Origin: Bradyrhizobium sp. Arg816
GTDB lineage: Bacteria > Pseudomonadota > Alphaproteobacteria > Rhizobiales > Xanthobacteraceae
DNA: 64,000 bases
Assembly (NCBI RefSeq): GCF_029989365.1
Contig: NZ_JAPRAQ010000008.1
Coordinates: 62,001-126,000, forward strand
Direction: 5' to 3'
The notes below the pieces were generated by a model. It searched no databases, was not told the origin of the DNA, and worked only from the letters and a program-made list of their open reading frames with translations. The first letter of the stretch is position 1. The number at the start of each line of letters is the position of its first letter. The translations under genes and the position numbers were made by a program. Shown in pieces: positions 25,534 to 34,156 of the stretch.

Positions 25534-26471
25534 GCGTGCGGCGCGGCCGGCGCGGTCTCGGCGGCCGAGACGATCTGCGCCGGACTGACCACCGGCTGCA
25601 CCGATTTCGATGCGCCTTCCTGCGCCGGCGCCTTGGTCAGCAGGCGGCAGAGCCGCGCCAGGGTCGGGCGCAGCTCGTGACGATGCACGACCATGTCGAC
25701 CATGCCATGATCCTTCAGATATTCGGCGCGCTGGAAGCCTTCCGGCAATTTCTCGCGGATGGTCTGCTCAATCACGCGCGCGCCGGCAAAACCGATCAGC
25801 GCACCGGGCTCGGCGATCTGGACGTCACCCAGCATCGCATAGGACGCGGTGACGCCGCCGGTGGTCGGGTTGGTCAGCACGACGATGTAGGGCTGTTTCG
25901 CCTCGCGCAGCATCTGCACCGCGACGGTGGTGCGCGGCATCTGCATCAGCGACAGGATGCCTTCCTGCATGCGCGCGCCGCCGCTCGCGGCGAACACGAT
26001 GAACGGCGATTTCTTCTCGACCGCGAGCTCGAGCCCGCGCACGATGGCTTCGCCCGCGGCCATGCCGAGCGAGCCGCCCATGAAATCGAAATCCTGCACG
26101 GCGACGACGATGGCGGCGCCTTCGAGCTTGCCGTAGCCGACCTTGATCGCGTCGTTGAGGTTAGTTCGCGCGCGGGCATCCTTGATGCGGTCGACGTATT
26201 TCTTCTCGTCACGGAACTTGAGCGGATCGGGCGTGACGTCGGGCAGCGCGACGTCGTACCAGGTCTCGTTGTCGAAGATCGACTTCAGACGCGCCACCGC
26301 GCCCATGCGCATGTGGTAGTTCGAGCCGGGGATGACGAACTGGTTGGCCTCGACGTCCTTGTAGAACACGAGCTGCCCGGAATCCGGGCACTTGATCCAC
26401 AGATTCTCCGGCGTCTCCCGCCGCAGCATGTTGCGGATCTTCGGCCGGACCACATTGGTAAGCCAGTTCAT
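25530..26471 (-). CDS. accD: Acetyl-CoA carboxylase carboxyltransferase subunit beta, zinc cysteines lost
   Basis: A 313-residue beta subunit of the carboxyltransferase that makes malonyl-CoA for fatty acid synthesis with AccA. The crotonase-fold core is intact (FAASGGARMQEGILSLMQMP, NPTTGGVTASYAMLGD, ALIGFAGARVIEQT). The N-terminal zinc ribbon is degenerate: CPxC reads CPDS and VCPxC reads VIPGS, leaving one of four cysteines. I recall the same loss in other Rhizobiales, so it is probably lineage-wide. The start is ATG 26471 behind GGAG. It follows trpA by 113 bases. Confidence 0.95.
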   Translation of the reverse strand: MNWLTNVVRPKIRNMLRRETPENLWIKCPDSGQLVFYKDVEANQFVIPGSNYHMRMGAVARLKSIFDNETWYDVALPDVTPDPLKFRDEKKYVDRIKDARARTNLNDAIKVGYGKLEGAAIVVAVQDFDFMGGSLGMAAGEAIVRGLELAVEKKSPFIVFAASGGARMQEGILSLMQMPRTTVAVQMLREAKQPYIVVLTNPTTGGVTASYAMLGDVQIAEPGALIGFAGARVIEQTIREKLPEGFQRAEYLKDHGMVDMVVHRHELRPTLARLCRLLTKAPAQEGASKSVQPVVSPAQIVSAAETAPAAPHA

Positions 26472-26584
26472 GGTTTGCTCCGATGTGCGAGCCCCGCGGA
26501 AGGGCCGCCTGAAGGGATATATGGCGGCCGGGCCCCTGCCCGGCAAGCCGCCGTGTTCGCCCGCCCCAGAAGCGGAATTATGGC

Positions 26585-27421
26585 CTACTCCGCCGCCTGT
26601 TTCGCGCCCTTGACGCCCTGGGCCAGGGCCGCGGTCAGCTCGGCTACCGCGTTAACGGTTTTGGCGGTCGCCCGGCCCTCGGCGTCGAGGCTGTTCTTGA
26701 GCGCGTCGACCAACGCGGTGCCGACCACCGAACCATCGGCCTTCTCGGCAATGGCGCGCGCCGCCTCCGGCGTGCGGATGCCAAAACCAACGCAGATCGG
26801 CAGCTTGGTATGCCGCTTGATGCGCGCGACAGCTTCACCGACGGCATTCGCGTCCGCCGCCGCGGCACCGGTGATACCGGCGATAGAGACGTAGTAGACA
26901 AAGCCTGATGTGTTCGCGAGCACCGCGGGCAGGCGCTTGTCGTCGGTGGTCGGGGTCGCGAGGCGAATGAAGTTCAGGCCCGCCTTCAGCGCGGGAATGC
27001 AGAGCTCGTCGTCTTCCTCCGGCGGCAAATCGACGATGATCAGGCCGTCAACGCCTGATGTCTTGGCATCGGCCAAGAACTTGTCGACGCCGTAAATGTA
27101 GATCGGATTGTAGTAGCCCATCAGCACCAGCGGCGTGACGTTGTCGTCCTTGCGGAAGTCGCGCACCAGTTCCAGCGTCTTCTTCAAGGTCATGCCGTTC
27201 TTGAGCGCGCGCAGACCTGCCGCCTGAATCGAAGGACCATCGGCCATCGGATCGGTGAAGGGAATGCCGAGTTCGATGACGTCGGCGCCTGCCTTGGGCA
27301 GCGCCTTGACGATATCGAGCGACGTCGTGAGATCGGGATCGCCGGCCATCACATAGGTGACGAAGGCCGAGCGGCCTTGCTTCTTCAGTTCGGCAAAACG
27401 GGTGTCGATACGCGTGGTCAC
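26585..27421 (-). CDS. trpA: Tryptophan synthase alpha chain
   Basis: A 278-residue TIM-barrel subunit that releases indole from indole-3-glycerol phosphate. Family motifs are VIELGIPFTDPMADGPSIQ (with the catalytic Glu), LVLMGYYNPIYIYG, GLIIVDLPPEE with the catalytic Asp, and CVGFGIRTPE. The start is GTG 27421, overlapping the trpB stop. It is directly coupled to trpB, its physical partner. Confidence 0.97.
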   Translation of the reverse strand: MTTRIDTRFAELKKQGRSAFVTYVMAGDPDLTTSLDIVKALPKAGADVIELGIPFTDPMADGPSIQAAGLRALKNGMTLKKTLELVRDFRKDDNVTPLVLMGYYNPIYIYGVDKFLADAKTSGVDGLIIVDLPPEEDDELCIPALKAGLNFIRLATPTTDDKRLPAVLANTSGFVYYVSIAGITGAAAADANAVGEAVARIKRHTKLPICVGFGIRTPEAARAIAEKADGSVVGTALVDALKNSLDAEGRATAKTVNAVAELTAALAQGVKGAKQAAE

Positions 27422-28635
27422 TTGCTCTTGCCCCTCAGGATGTCGCCGACCTGCGGGACGTCCTTGTCGCCGCGGCCGGAGAGATTGACGACCATCAGGT
27501 GATCTCTCGGCCGCTTCGGCGCGAGCTCCATCACCTTGGCGATGGCATGCGCGGGCTCGAGCGCGGGGATGATGCCTTCCAGCCGCGACAGCAACTGGAA
27601 TGCTGCGAGCGCCTCGTCATCGGTCGCCGAGAGATAGTTGACGCGGCCGATCTCGTGCAGCCAGGAATGCTCGGGGCCGATGCCGGGATAGTCGAGGCCG
27701 GCGGAGATCGAATGCGCGTCCTGGATCTGGCCGTCCGCATCCATCAAGAGATAAGTGCGGTTGCCGTGCAGCACGCCGGGACGGCCGCCCGCGATCGAGG
27801 CCGCATGCAGTTGCGTGAGCCCATGGCCGGCGGCTTCGACGCCAAAGATTTCGACGGAGGGATCATCGAGGAACGGATGAAACAGGCCCATCGCGTTCGA
27901 ACCGCCGCCGATGCAGGCGACCAGCGAATCCGGCAGGCGTCCCTCGACCTCCTGCATCTGCGTCTTGGTCTCGTTGCCGATGATCGACTGGAAGTCGCGC
28001 ACCAGCGTCGGATAGGGATGCGGGCCCGCCACCGTGCCGATGCAATAGAACGTGTTGTGCACGTTGGTGACCCAGTCGCGCAGCGCCTCGTTCATGGCGT
28101 CCTTCAGCGTGCGCGTGCCCGACTGCACCGGGACCACGGTTGCGCCCAGCATCTCCATGCGGATGACGTTGGGCTGCTGCCGCTCGACGTCGACGGCGCC
28201 CATATAGACCACGCATTCGAGGCCAAAGCGCGCGCACAGCGTCGCGGTGGCGACACCGTGCTGACCGGCGCCGGTCTCGGCGATGATGCGCTTCTTGCCC
28301 ATGCGCCGTGCCAGCATGATCTGGCCGAGCACGTTGTTCACCTTGTGCGAGCCGGTGTGGTTGAGCTCTTCGCGCTTCAGATAGATTTTTGCGCCGCCGA
28401 GATGCTCGGTCAGGCGCTCGGCGAAATAGAGCGGCGAGGGCCGGCCGACATAATTCTTGAGATAGCCGTTCATCTCGGCCTGGAACGCCGGATCGGCCTT
28501 GGCCGCCGTGTAGGCCTTCTCCAGATCCAGGATCAGCGGCATCAGGGTTTCGGCGACGAAGCGGCCGCCGAAAATGCCGAAATGCCCGCGCTCGTCGGGA
28601 CCGCTGCGGTAGGAATTTGGTTTGGCGATGTTCAT
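27418..28635 (-). CDS. trpB: Tryptophan synthase beta chain
   Basis: A 405-residue PLP enzyme that condenses indole with serine to give tryptophan. The PLP lysine lies in LNHTGSHKVNNVLGQ. The phosphate-binding GGGSNAMG and the AETGAGQHGVATA segment are present. The start ATG 28635 overlaps the trpF stop (ATGA), giving the coupled order trpF-trpB-trpA typical of alphaproteobacteria. Confidence 0.98.
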   Translation of the reverse strand: MNIAKPNSYRSGPDERGHFGIFGGRFVAETLMPLILDLEKAYTAAKADPAFQAEMNGYLKNYVGRPSPLYFAERLTEHLGGAKIYLKREELNHTGSHKVNNVLGQIMLARRMGKKRIIAETGAGQHGVATATLCARFGLECVVYMGAVDVERQQPNVIRMEMLGATVVPVQSGTRTLKDAMNEALRDWVTNVHNTFYCIGTVAGPHPYPTLVRDFQSIIGNETKTQMQEVEGRLPDSLVACIGGGSNAMGLFHPFLDDPSVEIFGVEAAGHGLTQLHAASIAGGRPGVLHGNRTYLLMDADGQIQDAHSISAGLDYPGIGPEHSWLHEIGRVNYLSATDDEALAAFQLLSRLEGIIPALEPAHAIAKVMELAPKRPRDHLMVVNLSGRGDKDVPQVGDILRGKSK

Positions 28636-29303
28636 CGAACGCTCAACTCTTGACTTGCATCTTGGGTGGCGCGCGCGGCGCGAATGAAGGCCTTGATCAT
28701 CTCGGGATCCTTGACGCCGGAGGCGCTCTCGACACCGGAGGAGACGTCGACGCCGCCGGCGCGCGTGACCCGAAGAGCCTCGGCGACGTTGTGGGCATCA
28801 AGTCCGCCCGAGACCATATACGGCAGCTTGAGTTCCAGGTTTTCGAGCAGATGCCAATCGAAGGCCGCGCCGAGGCCGCCCGGACGTGTCGCGTCCTTTG
28901 GCGCACGCGCGTCGAACAGGATGCGATCGGCAACCTCTGCGTAGCCAGGCAGCACGGCGAGATCGGCGGCGGTTGCGACCGGCACCGCTTTCATCACCGG
29001 ACGGCCGAACCGCTGCTTGATGTCGCGCAGGCGCGCGACGCTCTCCTTGCCGTGGAGCTGAAGGATATCCGGCGACAGCGCGTCCATGATGTTGTCGAGC
29101 GTGGCGTCATCGGCATCGACCGTGAGCGCGACCTTGATCGCGCGCCGCTTCACCTGGCGGCCGAGGTCGCGGCCAAGCTCCAGAGAGACGTGCCGCGGCG
29201 ACGGCGGAAAGAACACGAACCCCACCATGTCGGCGCCGGCGTCGAGCGCTGTTTCGAGCGTCTCGCGCGTGGACAGGCCGCAGATTTTGACGAGCAGGGA
29301 CAT
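28632..29303 (-). CDS. trpF: Phosphoribosylanthranilate isomerase
   Basis: A 223-residue TIM-barrel enzyme that converts N-(5-phosphoribosyl)anthranilate to CdRP, the fourth step of tryptophan synthesis. Signature segments are VKICGLSTRETLETAL, GFVFFPPSPRHVS and DVSSGVESASGVKDPE near the C-terminus. The remaining trp genes (trpE, G, D, C) are not in the window. Confidence 0.97.
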   Translation of the reverse strand: MSLLVKICGLSTRETLETALDAGADMVGFVFFPPSPRHVSLELGRDLGRQVKRRAIKVALTVDADDATLDNIMDALSPDILQLHGKESVARLRDIKQRFGRPVMKAVPVATAADLAVLPGYAEVADRILFDARAPKDATRPGGLGAAFDWHLLENLELKLPYMVSGGLDAHNVAEALRVTRAGGVDVSSGVESASGVKDPEMIKAFIRAARATQDASQELSVR

Positions 29304-29369
29304 GGTCTCAAAGCAGGTGAAGGCCGCGGGTCTGCGGCCGGAAAACCGGGTTTTCGGTTGCGGCCGCTT

Positions 29370-29762
29370 CTACAACGTCGCGCGCTGCTTGTCTCGCCCG
29401 ATGGGCCCGTAAAGGCCCACCCCGGAGGGAACGGGGAGGCGCTGGGGCTCGGGCTTCGCTGCGGCCGCCTGGGCCCGCAGATCGGCCAGTTCGGTCCTGG
29501 CAGCCCGTGCATCCGCATCATTCCGGCGCGCCGCGCGCCGCCAGTGCCGCTGGCCGAGCCAGACCGCGCAGCCGCCCGCAACGACCCCGAGGGCCGCCAC
29601 CAGGATGAGGAGCAGGAACAGCGGCAGCGTCACCGAGAATGACGGGTCGTTCGTAATGAAGGGGTCGAAAGAGACCGTGACGAAATGCCGGTTGGCGACG
29701 GCGAAGGTCACCAGGATCAGGCCCAGCGGAATCACGATCAGCGCGGTCAGGAACTTTCGCAT
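29370..29762 (-). CDS. LapA-domain (DUF1049) inner-membrane protein
   Basis: A 130-residue protein with two membrane segments (FLTALIVIPLGLILVTFAVA and LPLFLLLILVAALGVVAGGC) and a basic, Ala/Arg-rich cytoplasmic tail. This is the LapA/YciS layout; in E. coli LapA works with LapB to set LpxC stability and lipopolysaccharide amount. The gene sits between ihfB and trpF, a common alphaproteobacterial order. I chose ATG 29762 (MRKFLTALIV) because the longer in-frame start adds no recognisable residues. Confidence 0.75.
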   Translation of the reverse strand: MRKFLTALIVIPLGLILVTFAVANRHFVTVSFDPFITNDPSFSVTLPLFLLLILVAALGVVAGGCAVWLGQRHWRRAARRNDADARAARTELADLRAQAAAAKPEPQRLPVPSGVGLYGPIGRDKQRATL

Positions 29763-29833
29763 CTCGCTTCGCTCGCCTTGAATCAAGCTTCCGGCCGCAT
29801 CTCTCGCGACCGCGGAAAACCCTGACGCCGGCC

Positions 29834-30139
29834 TCAGTCTGGCGCGCCTGGATCCGGATGGTCGCGGTTCAGCCGTTCGCGCATTTCCTTGCCGGTCTTG
29901 AAGAACGGAACGCTCTTCTGATCGACGGGTACATGGGCGCCGGTGCGCGGATTGCGCCCTGCGCGCGCAGGGCGATGCTTGACCGAGAAGGCACCGAAGC
30001 CGCGCAACTCGACGCGATCACCGCGCGCGAGAGCCGCTACGATCTCTTCGAGAATCGCATTCACAATGTTCTCGACATCCCGCTGGTACAGATGCGGGTT
30101 GTGCTCGGCGATACGCTGAACAAGTTCGGATTTGATCAT
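29834..30139 (-). CDS. ihfB: Integration host factor subunit beta
   Basis: A 101-residue DNA-bending protein of the HU/IHF family. The beta-arm region GAFSVKHRPARAGRNPRTG carries the Pro at the tip. The N-terminus MIKSELVQRIAEHNPHLYQR and the VELRGFG segment identify the beta subunit rather than HU. IHF assists sigma-54 promoters among others, and rpoN is in the same window. The 171 bases upstream, to sppA, contain no feature I can recognise. Confidence 0.95.
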   Translation of the reverse strand: MIKSELVQRIAEHNPHLYQRDVENIVNAILEEIVAALARGDRVELRGFGAFSVKHRPARAGRNPRTGAHVPVDQKSVPFFKTGKEMRERLNRDHPDPGAPD

Positions 30140-30310
30140 CGAGAGATAGGACCCGGAAGCGTGCGGATGACCATTTCCGTGAAAATACCGTGATCTGTCA
30201 AGACGCCAAATGAAGGTTGAGCGTCGGGAAAATGCGTGACAAATGCCGAAAAAGCGGGCTGACCCGTCACCCGCCAGACGGGAAAAGCCTCTGAAGCTCG
30301 CCCGGTTCCA

Positions 30311-31291
30311 TCAATTTGACGCAGCCGGCTGCCACAGGGCCAGCATTCCATCCATTCCAAGTCGATCGACGGCCTGCGCGACGCCGGTTTGCCCGATCTG
30401 ATGCGCAATCGAGCCTAAACCAAGCGCTTCCAGCGTGACGACAGCAGCCGTTTTGAGGAATGGCAGATCGCCAAAGCGGGGCTGGAGCTTGTAATCGCGG
30501 ACGGTGAGGCCCTTCTTGACGCCCTTCTGCTCGACCAGCCAGGTCACCGCGGTCTTCTCGTCGCCGAGCTGATCGATCAGCTTGAGATCGATCGCCTGGC
30601 GTCCGGTGAAGACGCGGCCATCGGCGACTTTTTCGAGCTGCGTGTCATCCATGCCACGCCGCTCCTTCACCAATCCCTTGAACCAGGCATAGGAATCCTT
30701 CACCAGCGCATCGAGCGCGGCGCGTGCCTCGGGGCTGGTCGGCTCAAAACCGTTCGGCGCGGCCTTCAGCGGCGAGGATTTCACCTCCTCGACCTTCACG
30801 CCGACGGTCTTCAGCAGCTCCGTGACGTTGGGAAACTGGAACAGCACGCCGATCGAACCGACCAGCGAGCTCTGCTGGGCGATGATGTGGTCGCTCGCAA
30901 TCGCGGTGATGTAACCGCCGGACGCCGCGAGGCCTTCGACCACGACGACGAGCGGCTTCTTCGCCTTCAACCTCACAAGCGAGTCATAAAGCTGCTCGGA
31001 GCCGGCGGTGGTGCCACCCGGCGAGTTGATGTGAATGATGACGGCGGCGGCCTGCGAGTTCTCCAGTCGCTCCAGCGCCTGGGTGCGCTCGGAGTCGCTG
31101 CGGATCAGGCCATCGATCTGGACCCGCGCGATCGAGCCGGCGGATGCGAACGTGCCGCGCGCACCGGGTGTTGCGATCAGCGCGAAGCCCGCAATCGCCG
31201 CGATCGCGATCAGCGCAGCCAGCACGCGCCAGAACGTCAGCTTGCGACGAATCCTGCGACGATCGACGATGATGTCCGAATCGAGCGACAT
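30311..31291 (-). CDS. sppA: Signal peptide peptidase SppA, short form
   Basis: A 326-residue single-domain S49 peptidase anchored by one N-terminal membrane helix (FWRVLAALIAIAAIAGFALI). It degrades cleaved signal peptides in the membrane. The oxyanion region INSPGG, the nucleophile segment GLAASGGYITAIASDHI and the Lys-containing stretch around ERRGMDD..VADGRVFTG are visible. The E. coli enzyme is twice this length; the short form is usual outside enterics. It heads the minus-strand run through ihfB towards trp. Confidence 0.93.
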   Translation of the reverse strand: MSLDSDIIVDRRRIRRKLTFWRVLAALIAIAAIAGFALIATPGARGTFASAGSIARVQIDGLIRSDSERTQALERLENSQAAAVIIHINSPGGTTAGSEQLYDSLVRLKAKKPLVVVVEGLAASGGYITAIASDHIIAQQSSLVGSIGVLFQFPNVTELLKTVGVKVEEVKSSPLKAAPNGFEPTSPEARAALDALVKDSYAWFKGLVKERRGMDDTQLEKVADGRVFTGRQAIDLKLIDQLGDEKTAVTWLVEQKGVKKGLTVRDYKLQPRFGDLPFLKTAAVVTLEALGLGSIAHQIGQTGVAQAVDRLGMDGMLALWQPAASN

Positions 31292-31398
31292 CGGAATATC
31301 TCCAAATGAAAGGCTGGGCGCGTTGTGCCGTCACAGCGTGACCATTGGCTTATCTGGATACATCAATTGCGGCGTAATTTGAAGAAAACAAGGCTGGG

Positions 31399-31483
31399 GT
31401 AGCCCGGATGGAGCGCAGCGCAATCCGGGACCGCTTTCGATCGTGGCGAGGCCCCGGATTTCGCTGCGCTCCATCCGGGCTAC
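31399..31483. repeat. Palindromic intergenic repeat, family B, copy 4
   Basis: GTAGCCCGGATGGAGCGCAG at the left and CTCCATCCGGGCTAC at the right. It lies between the sppA start region and the rpsA terminator. Its arms carry GCAGCG where copy 1 has GAAGCG. Confidence 0.9.
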
Positions 31484-31490
31484 AAGCCGC

Positions 31491-31523
31491 AAACAAAAAA
31501 GCCCCGGCGCGAACCGGGGCTTT
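31491..31523 (-). terminator. Rho-independent terminator of rpsA
   Basis: Read on the minus strand, GCCCCGG and CCGGGGC stems flank a six-base loop and are extended by AAA/TTT. They are followed by TTTTTTGTTT. It lies 26 bases past the rpsA stop. Confidence 0.9.
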
Positions 31524-31548
31524 GATGGTTGCGAAACAGGCGTTTCGC

Positions 31549-33252
31549 TTACTTGTCGCGGTTCTTGAGCGCGGTGCCGAGGATGTCACCGAGCGTCGCC
31601 CCCGAATCGGAGGAGCCGTACTGCGCGATGGCTTCCTTCTCTTCGGCGACTTCGAGCGCCTTGATCGACACCTGGACCTTGCGGGCCTTCTTGTCGAACT
31701 GGATCACGCGGGCATCGACCTTCTCGCCGACGGCGAAGCGCTCGGCGCGCTGGTCGTTGCGATCACGGGCGAGCTCCGAACGCTTGATGAAGGTCGAGAA
31801 GTCGGTACCGGTGATCTTCACCTCGATGCCGCTTTCCTTCACTTCGAGCACTTCGCAGGTCACGACCGCGCCCTTCTTGACATCGCCCGGCTCGGCGAAG
31901 GGGTCGCCTTCGAGCTGCTTGATGCCGAGCGAGATCCGCTCCTTCTCGACGTCCACATCGAGCACCACGGCTTTCACCACGTCGCCCTTCTTGTAGTTGT
32001 CGATCACCTGCTCGCCCGGAAGCTTCCAGTCGAGGTCGGAGAGATGGACCATGCCGTCGACGTCGCCCTCGAGGCCCAGGAACAGACCGAACTCGGTCTT
32101 GTTCTTGACCTCGCCCTCGACCACCGAACCGGTCGGGTGACCTTCGACGAAGACCTCCCACGGGTTGCGCATGGTCTGCTTGAGGCCGAGCGAGATGCGG
32201 CGCTTGACGGAATCGACTTCCAGCACCTGCACTTCGACTTCCTGCGAGGTCGAAACGATCTTGCCGGGGTGCATGTTCTTCTTGGTCCACGACATCTCGG
32301 AGACGTGGATCAGGCCTTCGATGCCCGGCTCGAGCTCGACGAACGCACCGTAGTCGGTGATGTTGGTGACGCGGCCGGTGAAGCGGGCACCCAGCGGGTA
32401 CTTGGCTTCGATGCCCTGCCACGGATCGTCCAGCAGCTGCTTCATGCCCAGCGAGATGCGGTGCGTCTCGTGGTTGATCTTGATGATCTTGACCTTCACG
32501 GTCTGGCCGATCGAGAGCACCTCGGTCGGGTGGTTGACGCGGCGCCACGCGATGTCGGTGACGTGCAGCAGACCGTCGATACCGCCGAGATCAACGAACG
32601 CACCATAATCGGTGATGTTCTTGACCACGCCGTCGATGACCTGACCCTCTTCGAGGTTCTGCACCAGCTCCTGACGCTGCTCGGCGCGGGTCTCTTCGAG
32701 AACCGTGCGGCGGGAGACGACGATGTTGCCGCGGCGGCGATCCATCTTGAGGATCTGGAACGGCTGCGAGTTGTTCATCAGCGGCGCAACGTCGCGGATC
32801 GGACGGATGTCGACCTGCGAGCGCGGCAGGAAGGCCACGGCACCGTCGAGGTCGACGGTGAAGCCGCCCTTGACCTGGTTGAAGATGACGCCGTTGACCT
32901 TCTCGTTGTTCTGGAAGGCCTTCTCGAGCTTGCCCCAGCTCTCCTCGCGGCGCGCCTTGTCGCGCGACAGCACGGCTTCGCCGAGGGCGTTCTCGATGCG
33001 ATCGAGGAACACTTCGACCTCGTCGCCGACCTTGATCTCGCTGTCACGGCCGGGGCCGGAAAATTCGCGCAGGGCAACGCGGCCCTCGGTCTTCAGGCCG
33101 ACGTCGATGACGGCCATGTCTTTCTCAATTGCAACCACCTTGCCCTTGACGACGGAGCTTTCCTGCAGGTTGCCACCTGCGAAGGACTCGTCGAGCATCG
33201 CGGCGAAATCGTCACGCGACGGGCTATAGGTATCAGCAGAAGTCGAAGCCAT
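31549..33252 (-). CDS. rpsA: 30S ribosomal protein S1
   Basis: A 567-residue protein with successive S1 (OB-fold) repeats that binds mRNA leaders on the small subunit. Repeats are visible as GKVVAIEKDMAVIDVGLKTE, VKNITDYGAFVDLGGIDGLL, VTNITDYGAFVELEPGIEGL, VKNKTEFGLFLGLEGDVDGM and a last VLEVKESGIEVKI block. ATG 33252 (MASTSADTYSPSRDDF) is the expected start. The aroA-cmk-rpsA order is conserved in many proteobacteria. A 265-base leader separates it from cmk. Confidence 0.97.
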   Translation of the reverse strand: MASTSADTYSPSRDDFAAMLDESFAGGNLQESSVVKGKVVAIEKDMAVIDVGLKTEGRVALREFSGPGRDSEIKVGDEVEVFLDRIENALGEAVLSRDKARREESWGKLEKAFQNNEKVNGVIFNQVKGGFTVDLDGAVAFLPRSQVDIRPIRDVAPLMNNSQPFQILKMDRRRGNIVVSRRTVLEETRAEQRQELVQNLEEGQVIDGVVKNITDYGAFVDLGGIDGLLHVTDIAWRRVNHPTEVLSIGQTVKVKIIKINHETHRISLGMKQLLDDPWQGIEAKYPLGARFTGRVTNITDYGAFVELEPGIEGLIHVSEMSWTKKNMHPGKIVSTSQEVEVQVLEVDSVKRRISLGLKQTMRNPWEVFVEGHPTGSVVEGEVKNKTEFGLFLGLEGDVDGMVHLSDLDWKLPGEQVIDNYKKGDVVKAVVLDVDVEKERISLGIKQLEGDPFAEPGDVKKGAVVTCEVLEVKESGIEVKITGTDFSTFIKRSELARDRNDQRAERFAVGEKVDARVIQFDKKARKVQVSIKALEVAEEKEAIAQYGSSDSGATLGDILGTALKNRDK

Positions 33253-33517
33253 TTGTTCTCCAGTTGCGGATGTCGTGCCGGCCGTTGGGTTCATGGGCGC
33301 ATCGCACACGCAGTGTCGGAAGGTCCGCAAGACCTTCGAGCGACCGCTCGCTGCTCCGGCATGGAGGCGGAGCAGCGGAGGCGGGCCGGCTGAGGCCCGC
33401 GCGTTCGATACGTGGAAATCTTGGTCCGGAGCCTGGATCGCGCCGGGCCCAAACAGGGGACCGGGGTATCGACCTCAAAGAGCGGGAGCGGGCGCTTCCT
33501 CCAATGACGGCGGCGGC
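33253..33517 (-). promoter_or_regulatory. rpsA leader and cmk-rpsA intergenic region with strong stem-loops
   Basis: No coding region is supported in these 265 bases. Several GC-rich inverted repeats occur, including GCGGGCC/GGCCCGC around 33381-33400 and a GCTCCG...CGGAGC stem around 33354-33375. Autogenous control of S1 through its mRNA leader is known in other bacteria; any such role here is inference. Confidence 0.35.
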
Positions 33518-34156
33518 TTAACCCCGCGACCGGCCCGCTCGGACGGCCTCGATAATGTCGATGGCGGCCCGGACGCCGCCTTCTATATCCAGTTGGGAGT
33601 TATCTAGCAAGTAAGCATCCGGGGCCGGTTTCAAGGGCGCAATCGGCCGGTTCTTGTCGCGCTCGTCGCGCCGGATGATGTCGGCGAGCACCGCCGCCTC
33701 GTCCGCCTCCTCGCCCCTCGCCTTGGCCTCCATGGTCCGGCGGCGGGCGCGGACCTTGGGATCGGCGACCACGAAGATCTTCACGTCGGCATGGGGGCAG
33801 ATCACGGTTCCAATGTCCCGGCCGTCGAGCACGGCGCCGGGCGGATCGGCGGCGAATTGCCGCTGGAAATTGAGCAGGACCTCGCGAACCCTGGGGATCG
33901 CCGAGACGATCGAGGCGCCCTCGCCGGCCTCTTGGGTCTTCAGGGCGGGATTGCCGAACTTTTCGGGATCAAGCTCCAGCGCAGCCTGCACCGCAGCCAC
34001 CTCGTCCCGGAGATCGTGACCGGATTCCATCAAGGCATAGGCCACCGCGCGGTAGATGACGCCGGTATCGAGATGACGATAGCCGTAATGATGGGCGAGG
34101 CGCTTGCCGAGCGTCCCCTTGCCCGAGGCCGCGGGCCCGTCGATGGCGATGATCAT
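33518..34156 (-). CDS. cmk: Cytidylate kinase
   Basis: A 212-residue P-loop kinase that phosphorylates CMP and dCMP. The P-loop IDGPAASGKGTLGKRLAHHY is at residues 5-24. The NMP-binding LDTGVIYRAVAYAL, LDGRDIGTVICPHADVKIF and the lid RRTMEAKARGEE follow. The start ATG 34156 overlaps the aroA stop (ATGA). Confidence 0.97.
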   Translation of the reverse strand: MIIAIDGPAASGKGTLGKRLAHHYGYRHLDTGVIYRAVAYALMESGHDLRDEVAAVQAALELDPEKFGNPALKTQEAGEGASIVSAIPRVREVLLNFQRQFAADPPGAVLDGRDIGTVICPHADVKIFVVADPKVRARRRTMEAKARGEEADEAAVLADIIRRDERDKNRPIAPLKPAPDAYLLDNSQLDIEGGVRAAIDIIEAVRAGRSRG

